64,000 nt of DNA from Paraflavisolibacter caeni (lineage in GTDB: Bacteria > Bacteroidota > Bacteroidia > Chitinophagales > Chitinophagaceae), in NCBI RefSeq assembly GCF_025628885.1, contig NZ_JAOTIF010000024.1, forward strand, positions 28,804 to 92,803, in the 5' to 3' direction. The notes under the pieces were generated by a model. The model did no database searches. It had not been told where the DNA came from and was given only the letters and a program-made list of their open reading frames with translations. The position numbers and the translations under genes are program-made. This document shows positions 34,595 through 43,289 of this stretch, piece after piece; position 1 is the first letter of the stretch; each line of letters opens with the position of its first letter.

Positions 34595-36429
34595 ATCTTC
34601 CAGAGATAACTGAACCGGTTAAAATTGTATCCAATGCGGAAGTTCGTTTTGCATTGAACTATTGCACCATTAATTATACCATGAGTTTTTATGGATGGAA
34701 GGACTGGGAGCATGAACTGGACTGGATGGCCCTGAACGGAGTAAACCTTTTATTGGCACCAACAGGCATGGAAGCAGTTTGGCAAAGCACTTTGAGAAAG
34801 TTAGGTTATAACGAAAAAGAAATTTTGCAGTTTATAGCAGGGCCTGCTTTTACAAGCTGGTGGCTTATGGGAAATTTAGAAGGTTGGGGCGGACCAGTCA
34901 CACAAGGCATGATTGATCAACAGGTGGTTTTGCAGAAAAAAATATTGGGAAGAATGAAGACATTGGGCATGCAACCGGTAATGCAGGGTTTTTATGGTAT
35001 GGCGCCAACTACTTTAAAAGATAAAGGAATTAACGTGTTGGAGCAGGGCAAATGGGCAGGTGGTTTTCAACGTCCCGCTTTTTTAAAACCTGATGATCAC
35101 TTTAAAAAGATCGCAGGCATTTATTATGATGAGATGAAAAAGTTATATGGTAGTAATCTACACTATTTCGCCGGTGATCCTTTTCATGAAGGCGGAAAAT
35201 CCGGTGGCGTTAATGTGGCGGATTATGGCCAACTGATACAAGCCGAAATGCAAGAGTATTTTCCCGGCAGCACATGGGTATTGATGGGCTGGCAAATCAA
35301 CCCTTCTTCACAAATTTTATCAAAATTGGATAAATCAAAAGTGCTGGTACAGGAGTTGTTTGGAGAAAATACCGCTAATTGGTTTACACGAAAAGGGTAT
35401 GAAGGCACGCCGTTTATCTGGTGCACTGTTACCAATTTTGGCGAAAAAAACGGTTTGTATGGTAAGTTACAACGGTTTGCCAATGAAGTGTACCGGGCAA
35501 ATACCAGCGAATATGCTCCACTTATGAAAGGCGTAGGTATCATGCCCGAAGGCATACACAATAATCCAGTGGTGTATAATCTTGTTTTGGACCTGGCCTG
35601 GCACCCTGAAAAAGTAGAAACTCCTGATTGGATAAAATCCTTTGTTGTTGCCCGGTACGGAAAGGATAATGAAAAAATACAACAGGCCTGGCAGATTTTC
35701 TTGCAAACCGTTTACAGCAGTTATAATAAATCCCAGGAAGGTCCTCCCGAGTCTGTATTCTGCGCAAGGCCTTCATTGAAGGTCACCAACGTTTCCTCCT
35801 GGGGAACAAGAGAAAGAAATTATGATTTGGCGCGGTTTAAAGAAGGGGTAAAACTTTTTGTTGCCGCTTCAAAAGAAATGAAAAGCAGCGTCACTTATCA
35901 AATTGATAAAATAGATTTTGTAAGACAGGTTTTATCCAACAAAGGAGAGTTGGTGTACAAGGATATGGTAACTGCTTATGAACAAAAAAATATTCAGCAG
36001 TTTTCAAAACAATCTGCTTTGTTTTTATCATTGATAAAATTGCAAGATTCTTTACTGAACTGCAATGAACATTTTCAGCTCCACACATGGTTAAAGCAGG
36101 CTTATAATTTTGGACAAACACCTGCTGAAAAAAAGTTGGCAATAAAGAATGCCAAAACGCAGATCACTTATTGGGGTCCGGATGATCAGGCCACCAATCT
36201 TCATGAATATGCCAACAAAGAATGGAGCGGATTGATGAAATCATTATACCTGCCTCGTTGGGAAATGTTTATAACTGCGTCTATGGCTGAATTGAAAGGA
36301 GAAAATGCCCCTGCTGCTCCTGATTATTTTTCATTTGAACATAACTGGAGTAATCAACCCGATCTGTTTCTTCCCGTAAGAATTACTGCGGTTGAACAAG
36401 ATCAAATTATTAGAAGAATACTGAAATAA
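34558..36429 (+). CDS. GH89 alpha-N-acetylglucosaminidase, main part (frameshifted)
   Basis: Main part of an exported enzyme that removes terminal alpha-linked N-acetylglucosamine. Family landmarks are clear: FALNYCTINYTMSFYGWKDW, ELDWMALNGVNLLLAPTG, AGDPFHEGGKSGG (likely acid/base Glu, residue 211 here) and GIMPEGIHNNPVVYNL (likely nucleophile Glu, residue 331). The helical C-terminal domain is complete. The open frame really continues upstream to 34465 in the same frame, where it meets the N-terminal fragment after a -1 shift; together they would give about 710 residues, normal for the family. The ATG at 34558 is inside the conserved region and unlikely to be a natural start. The AraC regulator is divergent. 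Confidence 0.88.
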   Translation: MSHMGDNLAPVVNLPEITEPVKIVSNAEVRFALNYCTINYTMSFYGWKDWEHELDWMALNGVNLLLAPTGMEAVWQSTLRKLGYNEKEILQFIAGPAFTSWWLMGNLEGWGGPVTQGMIDQQVVLQKKILGRMKTLGMQPVMQGFYGMAPTTLKDKGINVLEQGKWAGGFQRPAFLKPDDHFKKIAGIYYDEMKKLYGSNLHYFAGDPFHEGGKSGGVNVADYGQLIQAEMQEYFPGSTWVLMGWQINPSSQILSKLDKSKVLVQELFGENTANWFTRKGYEGTPFIWCTVTNFGEKNGLYGKLQRFANEVYRANTSEYAPLMKGVGIMPEGIHNNPVVYNLVLDLAWHPEKVETPDWIKSFVVARYGKDNEKIQQAWQIFLQTVYSSYNKSQEGPPESVFCARPSLKVTNVSSWGTRERNYDLARFKEGVKLFVAASKEMKSSVTYQIDKIDFVRQVLSNKGELVYKDMVTAYEQKNIQQFSKQSALFLSLIKLQDSLLNCNEHFQLHTWLKQAYNFGQTPAEKKLAIKNAKTQITYWGPDDQATNLHEYANKEWSGLMKSLYLPRWEMFITASMAELKGENAPAAPDYFSFEHNWSNQPDLFLPVRITAVEQDQIIRRILK

Positions 36430-36480
36430 ATTTTTATAGAAAACACGAATCTAGCTTTCCTACAAAGATTATAGTACCAA

Positions 36481-36984
36481 TTACACTATATATTCCTGTT
36501 CTATGCCTATATTACCTGGATATCGATGAATATTGATTGATTTACTCCAATTCACTGCTTGTCTGGATAATGTAGGCATCTCCATTACGTCATCTTTACT
36601 ATCGTCATAAAAGCAAAACAGGTGATGTATTAAGTTCCTTAGTTTTAGATTCAGGAAAATCTTTTTGATGCATTGATCTTGTTGGTCCCGTTCTTCTATG
36701 ATGCTACATGCTGCAACTTGCAATAGGGGGATGCAAAGTTCCTGTTGGGTCCTGTCTGTATGGTAAATTAGTACCAACTTTTTATTTTTCCTGTCCATTG
36801 CAATTACTTTGTTTTTGAATATATCTAATCGCTCTATAGAAAGCCTGTTTTCTAATACCAGTCTTTCGTAAGCCATAGCAAGTTTTAAGTGCCTTCTTTT
36901 TTTATGTTTTTCTCGGATGAATGCCCAAGCTCCAGATAAAGCAGGTAATCCGAACAAAATGATAATGATTAAATATACTGGCAT
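36481..36984 (-). CDS. small membrane-anchored protein of unknown function (paralogue A)
   Basis: A 167-residue protein I do not recognise by name. It has one membrane helix at the N-terminus (residues 3-22, VYLIIIILFGLPALSGAWAF), a basic stretch (REKHKKRRH), and a soluble part with IAMDRKNKKLVLIYH and, near the end, MEMPTLSRQAVNWSKSI. The same pattern (LVLEN, then a hydrophobic-Asp turn, then a C-terminal P-x-L-x-x-x-A-x-NW) is present in the protein encoded 63 bases upstream, so the two are paralogues. I have an impression of similar unnamed proteins in Bacteroidota. Convergent with the GH89 gene. Confidence 0.75.
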   Translation of the reverse strand: MPVYLIIIILFGLPALSGAWAFIREKHKKRRHLKLAMAYERLVLENRLSIERLDIFKNKVIAMDRKNKKLVLIYHTDRTQQELCIPLLQVAACSIIEERDQQDQCIKKIFLNLKLRNLIHHLFCFYDDSKDDVMEMPTLSRQAVNWSKSINIHRYPGNIGIEQEYIV

Positions 36985-37047
36985 ATCTTAGGTTTGTAAT
37001 GTTCATTCTACTTTCTTATTTTATTGTGCCACTAAATGCGCCTGTAA

Positions 37048-37548
37048 CTAAGCTATGCTCTTTAGTTGACGTCTACTCATCTTAGAAAGCATGATTTGCC
37101 AATTTTTTGCTTTCCGGTCCAATTCAGGCACCTGTAATCCTTTATTATTCTGTTTGTAAAAAGGGATTTCTACAGGTTCCTTTTTATTCAAAAGTTCCAG
37201 TCGCAGGTCTATTTGTTCAAGGTATGCTTCAATTGTTCTTTCCTTAAGTTCACCTGCCTTGATGCTGCTATAGGTCTTCTTTACAGAACAGTTCATAATT
37301 TCATCAAAATCGATCATGCGCCATTGGTAATACGATGTGTGCGTTTGCTTGACAACTAAGATTTTTCTATGTATTCCATCTATGCCAATAATACAGTCAT
37401 TCAATACTTCCTGACAGGAAAGTGATATATTATTTTCTAATACCAGTTTGCTGAAGTAAGCAAGCAAACCTGTTACTTTATTTATCATATACTCTTCATT
37501 TATAAAAACCAACAATAAAGACATGTTACAGGTTATTCCTATTAACAT
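37048..37548 (-). CDS. small protein of unknown function (paralogue B)
   Basis: A 166-residue relative of the protein encoded next to it. Shared landmarks are SKLVLENNISL, IIGIDGIHRKILVV, a Leu-rich stretch (DLRLELL) and the ending VPELDRKAKNWQIML. The first 30 residues are weakly hydrophobic and the start is uncertain: the ATG at 37548, the one at 37524 or the one at 37488 are all possible. No enzyme motif is visible. The tandem arrangement on one strand suggests a duplication and joint expression. Confidence 0.7.
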   Translation of the reverse strand: MLIGITCNMSLLLVFINEEYMINKVTGLLAYFSKLVLENNISLSCQEVLNDCIIGIDGIHRKILVVKQTHTSYYQWRMIDFDEIMNCSVKKTYSSIKAGELKERTIEAYLEQIDLRLELLNKKEPVEIPFYKQNNKGLQVPELDRKAKNWQIMLSKMSRRQLKSIA

Positions 37549-37903
37549 AATTCATATCAAATGGAGGCAGTGTTGGCATTTGACTTTTAAAGGCCAAAGC
37601 CGCAGAAATATCAGGCTTGAGAAGTTGTATTAAAATCCTTGAAGTTTGAGAAATAGAATAGTTTGGGACAGAAAGGATAAAACTCTGTGAACGAACAGGT
37701 AAAGCAATCCGTTGTATCAAGTATTATGTACCTGATAAGATGTGTATGTGGATTATGGTGAACGATACCTGCCATGTCTACAAATCTAAGCAATAATTCC
37801 TACCAAAAGGCGAACAGAGTTTAATGGATCGTTAAATGAGGCAGAATGGAAAAACAAAGTATGTGACCCTTTTTTGCCATAAATTCTTATTAAATTGGCA
37901 CCT
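37549..37903. other. intergenic spacer, nothing recognised
   Basis: The short open frames on the minus strand here do not resemble proteins I know, and the plus strand is full of stops. It should contain promoters for the divergent paralogue B gene and the acetyltransferase gene, but I cannot point to one. Confidence 0.4.
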
Positions 37904-38470
37904 ATGCTTTCGCCCAACTTTACTCCTTTTCCCGAGATCAAGACAGACCGGCTGCTTCTGCGGCAACTGACATTGGATGATGCCCCCGGCGTGCTGCAAT
38001 TACGTTCCAATGAAGAAGTGATGAAATACATCAATCGCCCCCTGGCACACAGCCTTGAAGATGCCGAAAACTGGATAAACGTCATTATTGATGCATTGGG
38101 AAAAAATGACGGTATCACCTGGTGTATTTGTTTGAAAGAAGTTCCTGCTGTACATGTGGGTAGTATAGGACTTTGGCGCATCGATAAAGAAAATCACCGG
38201 GCTGAGATCGGCTATATGTTGGAGCCTTCCCTGCAGGGCAAGGGCCTCATGTATGAAGCCCTTAAAAAAGTATTGGAATATGGCTTTAGCGAAATAAAGC
38301 TGCATTCCATTGAAGCCCATGTCGACCCAAGGAATGCATCCTCCAGCGGGCTGTTGAAAAAAGCTGATTTTGTATTGGAGGCCTACTTTAAGGAAAACTA
38401 TTACCTGCATGGCCGGTTTGTGGATACGGCTGTTTACTCCCTCTTAACGCCCTTTAAGGAATTCCAATAA
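37904..38470 (+). CDS. GNAT-family N-acetyltransferase (RimJ/RimL type)
   Basis: Cytoplasmic acetyl-CoA-dependent acetyltransferase of 188 residues. The family begins with the usual ETDRLLLR-like segment (IKTDRLLLRQLTLDD), has GSIGLWRIDKENHRAEIGYML, the acetyl-CoA-binding loop LQGKGLMYEAL and the closing strand IEAHVDPRNASSSGLLKKADF. The open frame could start at a TTG three codons earlier; I chose the ATG at 37904. Members acetylate ribosomal proteins or small molecules, and the substrate cannot be told. It stands alone and is convergent with the creatininase-family gene. Confidence 0.92.
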   Translation: MLSPNFTPFPEIKTDRLLLRQLTLDDAPGVLQLRSNEEVMKYINRPLAHSLEDAENWINVIIDALGKNDGITWCICLKEVPAVHVGSIGLWRIDKENHRAEIGYMLEPSLQGKGLMYEALKKVLEYGFSEIKLHSIEAHVDPRNASSSGLLKKADFVLEAYFKENYYLHGRFVDTAVYSLLTPFKEFQ

Positions 38471-38583
38471 CGTTTCGATCACCGATGCTTACACCAGGCC
38501 AGATCACTGCACTACCGCCTAAATTAAGTTTACCTAATTGTAGTATTGATGACCAGGGGGCCATCCAATGATCTAAATTTTGC

Positions 38584-39447
38584 TCATTTCATCACATGCT
38601 CAAAAAAATCATTTTGTAGTTCTAAAGTTTTCGTATCACTTTTTACGGTTTTCAGTGCATTCACAAGCGTCTCAACGGTATGCTCTGTAAGCAACTGTCC
38701 AAGTTCTCGGGTGGCTTTGGCGCCTTCGCCTGCATAATGATTGGGGTAGCTGGCATACCACCAGATGGCTGTGTACAGATTAGGCAAGGAAAGCCGATTG
38801 AGGTTTGCTCCTGATTCTTTAGTAGCAGTATGCAGCTTCACCAGGTCGGGCCGTAGGTATAAAAGTGTAGAGGTTTCCCGTTCGCCGGCATGGGCATCCC
38901 AGGAAGGGTCAGACTTGCGCATGGCCTTTACTTTTTCATTAAAAGCCGCATCTTGTGCAGGGTCAAAGAAATAGACGACATAGTCGCGTCGGCGCTCCAA
39001 CTGGCACTGAATAAAGTAGCGCAGCAGGTGAGGATTGCCACCATGGCCATTGATGATGATGATCTTTTTAAAACCGTTTCTGGCTATTTCCGAGCATGTG
39101 GAATCCAGCAGTTCCAATACCAACCGGTTTGGGAGGGAAAAAGTGCCCGGCTGATGTCGTGCTTCATTGATCTGGCCATAAAAATAATCGGGGAACACTA
39201 CAGCATATTCTCTTTTAGCCGCTCTTGCTGCCCATTCACGAACATGAATCAGGTCGGAACCAATTGGCGCATGGGGACCATGTTTTTCCAAAATACCAAT
39301 AGGAAGGATGCAGGTCTGCGCTGATTTTTCCAACGCCTTTTGCCAATCGCTGGCTGTCAGCTCATCCCAGCGAAAAGGAATTTCCTGGGCTTCGGTCTCG
39401 AAAGAAACGGGGAGAAAATAGAAAAGAATGATTAAGAACTGTTTCAT
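38584..39447 (-). CDS. exported creatininase-family amidohydrolase
   Basis: A 287-residue protein of the creatininase family, metal-dependent hydrolases of cyclic or linear amides. Metal ligands are visible: Glu and His in ILEKHGPHAPIGSDLIH, the Asp of the same segment, His in INGHGGNPHLL and Glu in DAHAGERETS. A hydrophobic start (MKQFLIILFYFLPVSFETEAQ) looks like a signal peptide, so it is probably exported, which is less common in the family. True creatininase activity is not implied; relatives act in cofactor synthesis or on unknown amides. It stands alone on the minus strand. Confidence 0.9.
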   Translation of the reverse strand: MKQFLIILFYFLPVSFETEAQEIPFRWDELTASDWQKALEKSAQTCILPIGILEKHGPHAPIGSDLIHVREWAARAAKREYAVVFPDYFYGQINEARHQPGTFSLPNRLVLELLDSTCSEIARNGFKKIIIINGHGGNPHLLRYFIQCQLERRRDYVVYFFDPAQDAAFNEKVKAMRKSDPSWDAHAGERETSTLLYLRPDLVKLHTATKESGANLNRLSLPNLYTAIWWYASYPNHYAGEGAKATRELGQLLTEHTVETLVNALKTVKSDTKTLELQNDFFEHVMK

Positions 39448-39550
39448 ATGGAAGCAATATTGTTTTATGAAATTTAATCAAATTGCCCTTTTGAATTAAA
39501 TTACATAAGAAACGTGAAATAATTAATGTCCACCCTTAAAAGAATGCAAT

Positions 39551-39985
39551 ATGAAACTGTTAGAAAGACTTAGTCCAGTTGAAAGAGGGGCACTCCTGAA
39601 ATTCCCTGCATACATATCATTGCTTGCAGCCCAAAAAGAAGGCAGGCTGGATGACGTAGAAAAAAAATCAGCCATAGGCCTTTCTCATATTAGAACTTAT
39701 GCAGGCGATCCGCTGCTAACCGATTTTTTTAAGGAAGCGGAAAGGGTATTTGTAAAGAACATAGAGCAACTTGATCAGGATTTACCAAAAGAAAGGCATG
39801 AGCGGGAAGATGCGATTAAGAATGAGTTAACAAATCTTGAAAAGATAGTTGTGAAGCTGGGCAAAGAGTATGCCTCGACCATGTTCCATAGTATGAAATT
39901 ATTTAAGGACCATGTATCACAGGCACACCACAATGTGTTGGTTGATTTCATTTTTCCAATGCCGATTAAAGGTCTCACATACTAA
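39551..39985 (+). CDS. helical protein of unknown function
   Basis: A 144-residue protein I cannot name. It is predicted to be almost entirely helical and soluble, with a conserved-looking start (LSPVERGALLKFPAYISLLAA) and GLSHIRTYAG in the first third, a charged middle (LPKERHEREDAI) and a His-bearing C-terminus (DHVSQAHHNVLVDF). No signal peptide and no metal motif of a known family. It has its own spacer upstream and is convergent with the di-haem cytochrome gene. Confidence 0.7.
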   Translation: MKLLERLSPVERGALLKFPAYISLLAAQKEGRLDDVEKKSAIGLSHIRTYAGDPLLTDFFKEAERVFVKNIEQLDQDLPKERHEREDAIKNELTNLEKIVVKLGKEYASTMFHSMKLFKDHVSQAHHNVLVDFIFPMPIKGLTY

Positions 39986-40022
39986 GCTGTATGGAAGCTG
40001 TATTTCAGTAAATTCAAATCCT

Positions 40023-41495
40023 TTAAAGTGATTTAAGGTATTCTACAAGGTTTTGTTTTTCTTGTTCAGTCAAGCCAAGATTGAGTTTTTCACAGCTGTT
40101 ATAATGATTCACTACATCGAGTAAAGTAGCAAAGCGGCCGTCGTGATAAAATCCACCTTTTTGATGCGTCCACAGACCACCAAGTTTAGCTGTATTATAG
40201 GTTTCGTTTGGTGAGCGTTTGGCTTGAAAGTCATCTATACAAATATCACTCGGCATATGTGTATTCCATCCCGGCTCAGTATAAATGGGAGGTACGTGGC
40301 AGGTGGCACATTTAGCTTTTCCATTAAACAATGCTTCACCCTCTTTTGCAGCACTTTTATTATAGCTATTTGCCGGAGGTTTTGGAGCTGGGATCGCCAA
40401 TTGATAAAAGTGCAATGCAGCTAATTTTGAAGTAACCAAATCGGGCGAATTTCTTTTGTTTCCAAATCCTTCCCTGGCTGCAATAGGATACTTTTCAGCA
40501 TTATTTAATCTTTCATCAAAAAACACACCCTGACCTCGCAGTTCCAAATTGGCAACATACGCATTCCAATAAGTAGTGGTTCCCCAGCCTCCGGTCCAGG
40601 TATGGTTGTTTACACCAGCCATAGCAAAAGCTGGAGGAATCAATGTAGCAGCGCTTTTCCCATCAGGCCGTAGAGCCTTTCCGTCCAGGTTAAGCTCTGC
40701 ATCGAATTTGCCGGGTCCCCAGCTATGCAATACTTTTTTTGCCGTGGTTAAATCAACGCCCAGCAAATTTGTAAGGACGGGATCTAATTTAGGTGCCAGG
40801 GCAATGATAGCGCCTACATTCAAATCCCGATTCGCCCAACCATCTAATCGTTTCCCTATGCCAGGTGCAAACGAATTATCAACTGTTGAATGGCAGAGCG
40901 CACAGGTAAAGCCTACTTGTTTTAAAGCATTTTCATCTTTAAGTATACCAACAACACCAGTTAATACATTTATTTTAGATAGTCCGCCAAGTTTTGTAAT
41001 TACATCTGATTTACTATCATCAAAAGTACCCACCACGCCCAGCACAGCATTTAACTTTATCAAGGCACGGGTAACGGCCGGGTTAGTTAAATCTAACTTG
41101 ATTTCCCCACTCTTAATTTTATTGAGAATTTCCTTGGGTATGGCATCTGCATCAATCTTAAGTCCTAACGATAACGCTGTTTTAGGATCAAGGCCGGGAC
41201 CAACACCGCCCAATTTATCACCATTAATAGCCCGATGCATTTCCAGTTTGCCGGTCCAGAACGCTTCGTCACCATAAGTTTCAAAACGGAAAATGTTTTT
41301 CCCATCTTCAAACAATTTTGTTGCATTCTTTACAATGACTGCATCGAATCCGGTTGGTTCTTTATCACGTGCATTATCAAAAGAAAAGTTTACCGCAATG
41401 ATGGAGCAAATAATAATCAGTACAATGAGTGAAATCAGGTTTAGATTTTTTGAAGCAAAGAAGCTGGGTTTTGTTGATGGGTTGGTTGAATTCAT
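40023..41495 (-). CDS. di-haem c-type cytochrome (cytochrome c peroxidase-like C-terminus)
   Basis: Exported or membrane-anchored cytochrome of 490 residues with an N-terminal membrane segment (LISLIVLIIICSIIAVNF). Two haem-attachment motifs are visible: CALCHS in the middle and CATCHVP in the last quarter, the latter followed by SDICIDDF and a His-Asp-Gly-Arg-Phe segment typical of MauG/peroxidase-like and di-haem oxidoreductases. It may transfer electrons or reduce peroxide; a substrate is not evident. The start is supported by a strong Shine-Dalgarno sequence (AAGGAGGG, five bases before ATG), unusual in this window. The pyrimidine operon is divergent across a 299-base spacer, but a functional link is not shown. 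Confidence 0.85.
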   Translation of the reverse strand: MNSTNPSTKPSFFASKNLNLISLIVLIIICSIIAVNFSFDNARDKEPTGFDAVIVKNATKLFEDGKNIFRFETYGDEAFWTGKLEMHRAINGDKLGGVGPGLDPKTALSLGLKIDADAIPKEILNKIKSGEIKLDLTNPAVTRALIKLNAVLGVVGTFDDSKSDVITKLGGLSKINVLTGVVGILKDENALKQVGFTCALCHSTVDNSFAPGIGKRLDGWANRDLNVGAIIALAPKLDPVLTNLLGVDLTTAKKVLHSWGPGKFDAELNLDGKALRPDGKSAATLIPPAFAMAGVNNHTWTGGWGTTTYWNAYVANLELRGQGVFFDERLNNAEKYPIAAREGFGNKRNSPDLVTSKLAALHFYQLAIPAPKPPANSYNKSAAKEGEALFNGKAKCATCHVPPIYTEPGWNTHMPSDICIDDFQAKRSPNETYNTAKLGGLWTHQKGGFYHDGRFATLLDVVNHYNSCEKLNLGLTEQEKQNLVEYLKSL

Positions 41496-41794
41496 AACAC
41501 CCTCCTTAAATTTATTTGAACATTATGGCAAAGACACAATCTTTCTGATAGATTAAGTGATGCTGTAAAAGGTTACAAGAAAATACATGTTTTTTAAAAT
41601 CAGAAAATGCATATTGATGACATAAACCGTTGAGCGCCTGGCGGGATCATTTGAATCCCAGTAGCAACTTAAACCCTGCAAATATTTGAAGAATTGGGAA
41701 GAGGGAACCACCGCTTTAAGAAGCTGAAGATTAGTACATAAAAGTATTTTTTCCCCTTAAAAAAATCATTAAATTGTACAGTATAAGAACGCTT
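41496..41794. promoter_or_regulatory. divergent spacer upstream of the pyrimidine operon
   Basis: No gene. It holds the ribosome-binding site of the cytochrome gene (minus strand, AAGGAGGG at 41501-41508 as read on that strand) and must hold the promoter of the mmsA operon. The 80 bases before mmsA are AT-rich (with TACATAAAAGTATTTTTT near 41735) but I cannot match them to a consensus. Confidence 0.35.
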
Positions 41795-43252
41795 ATGAAA
41801 TACGCCCTGGTTCAAAATTTTATCAATGGCAATTTCTTAACTTCTGGAACTTCCTGTTTTTTGGATGTGGTGTCTCCTATTGATGGAACGTATTTATCAA
41901 AGGTGCCTTTATCCACTACACAAGAATTAAACAAAGCAGTGCATGCAGCCAAAGCTGCTTTCCCAGCCTGGTCGAAAACTCCCATAAAAGAAAGAGTACA
42001 GGTTTTCTTTCGTTACAAATTTTTACTGGAGCAACATTTTCAGGATCTGGCCAGATTGGTCAGCGAAGAGAATGGGAAAACAATGGCAGAAGCAGTAGCA
42101 GAAATAGAAAAATGTATTGAACTGACTGAATTTGCCTGTTCATTACCTCAATTGATAACCGGGGAAGTATTGGAAGTGAGCAAAGGCGTGGAATGCAGGA
42201 CAGAACACGTTCCATTGGGCGTAGTGGCCTCAATAGTACCTTTTAATTTCCCCAGTATGGTGCCTAATTGGACCATCCCCAATGCGCTTGCTTTAGGTAA
42301 TTGTATGATTCTGAAGCCTAGTGAAAAAGTTCCTCTAAGTGCCGGACGTATTGCTTCCTTATTAAAAGAAGCGGGATTGCCTGATGGTGTATTTAATATT
42401 GTGCATGGTGCTACAGAAATCGTAGAAGCTATTTGTGATCATCCGGATATAGAAGCAGTTTCCTTTGTTGGTTCTACCAAAGTAGCTAAAATAGTGTACC
42501 AGCGGGCTACGCATCATTATAAAAGGTGCCTGGCATTGGGTGGAGCTAAAAACCATATAATGGTATTACCAGATGCTATACCTTCTATGACAGCTCAAAA
42601 TGTTGCCGCTTCAATGAGCGGGTGTGCGGGACAGAGATGTATGGCTGCTTCCGCTATGGTGGCTGTAGGCAATACCGATCACATTATTCAAAAAATTGTA
42701 GAAGAAGCTAAAAAGATAATCCCAGGTGATAACCTGGGCGCTGTTATCAGCAAAGAGGCGAAAGAAAGAATAGAAAGATATATATCAGAGGCAGAACAGC
42801 AAGGTGCCAAAGTATTGGTAGACGGTAGAAACGTTCAAGTAAAAGGTAAAGAAAACGGTACCTATGTGGGTCCTACGGTGCTTGATTATGTACAACCGCA
42901 TATGGCGGTTGCCCGGGAAGAAATATTCGGACCTGTCATCAGCATCATGCGTACCAATACCGTTGATGAAGCCCTGGCTATCGAAAATGCCAGCCCCTAT
43001 GGAAATGCGGCATCTGTATTTACTCAAAATGGCGGTGCTGCCAGGTATATTATAGAGCGCGCCAGTGCTGGAATGATCGGTGTTAATGTGGGTGTACCCG
43101 TTCCGAGAGAACCGTTTTCATTTGGCGGGTGGAATGAGAGCAAGTTTGGCGTAGGTGATATAACCGGAAAAAGTTCCATCGAATTCTGGACGAAGCTGAA
43201 AAAAAGTACCGTCAAATGGAATCCTGAGTCGGGTATCAACTGGATGAGTTAA
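41795..43252 (+). CDS. mmsA: CoA-acylating (methyl)malonate-semialdehyde dehydrogenase
   Basis: Aldehyde-dehydrogenase-family enzyme, 485 residues, that oxidises malonate semialdehyde (from uracil) or methylmalonate semialdehyde (from thymine or valine) to acetyl-CoA or propionyl-CoA with NAD and CoA. It has the start KYALVQNFINGNFL, the nucleotide-binding PFNFPSMVPNWTIPNALALGN, the motif FVGSTKVAKIVYQ and catalytic Cys282 in AGQRCMAAS, and lacks extra domains. The open frame extends to a TTG seven codons earlier; I chose ATG 41795. It is the first gene of a seven-gene operon, 37 bases before the aminotransferase, so here it probably completes pyrimidine degradation. Confidence 0.92.
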   Translation: MKYALVQNFINGNFLTSGTSCFLDVVSPIDGTYLSKVPLSTTQELNKAVHAAKAAFPAWSKTPIKERVQVFFRYKFLLEQHFQDLARLVSEENGKTMAEAVAEIEKCIELTEFACSLPQLITGEVLEVSKGVECRTEHVPLGVVASIVPFNFPSMVPNWTIPNALALGNCMILKPSEKVPLSAGRIASLLKEAGLPDGVFNIVHGATEIVEAICDHPDIEAVSFVGSTKVAKIVYQRATHHYKRCLALGGAKNHIMVLPDAIPSMTAQNVAASMSGCAGQRCMAASAMVAVGNTDHIIQKIVEEAKKIIPGDNLGAVISKEAKERIERYISEAEQQGAKVLVDGRNVQVKGKENGTYVGPTVLDYVQPHMAVAREEIFGPVISIMRTNTVDEALAIENASPYGNAASVFTQNGGAARYIIERASAGMIGVNVGVPVPREPFSFGGWNESKFGVGDITGKSSIEFWTKLKKSTVKWNPESGINWMS

Positions 43253-43289
43253 GCGGATGCACAGGCTTTTCACTTAAAATCAACAGGCC

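Noticed and set aside
37526..37793. Two overlapping minus-strand open frames of 60-64 codons
   Set aside because: They overlap each other in different frames, lack known motifs, and lie in a spacer that must hold promoters.
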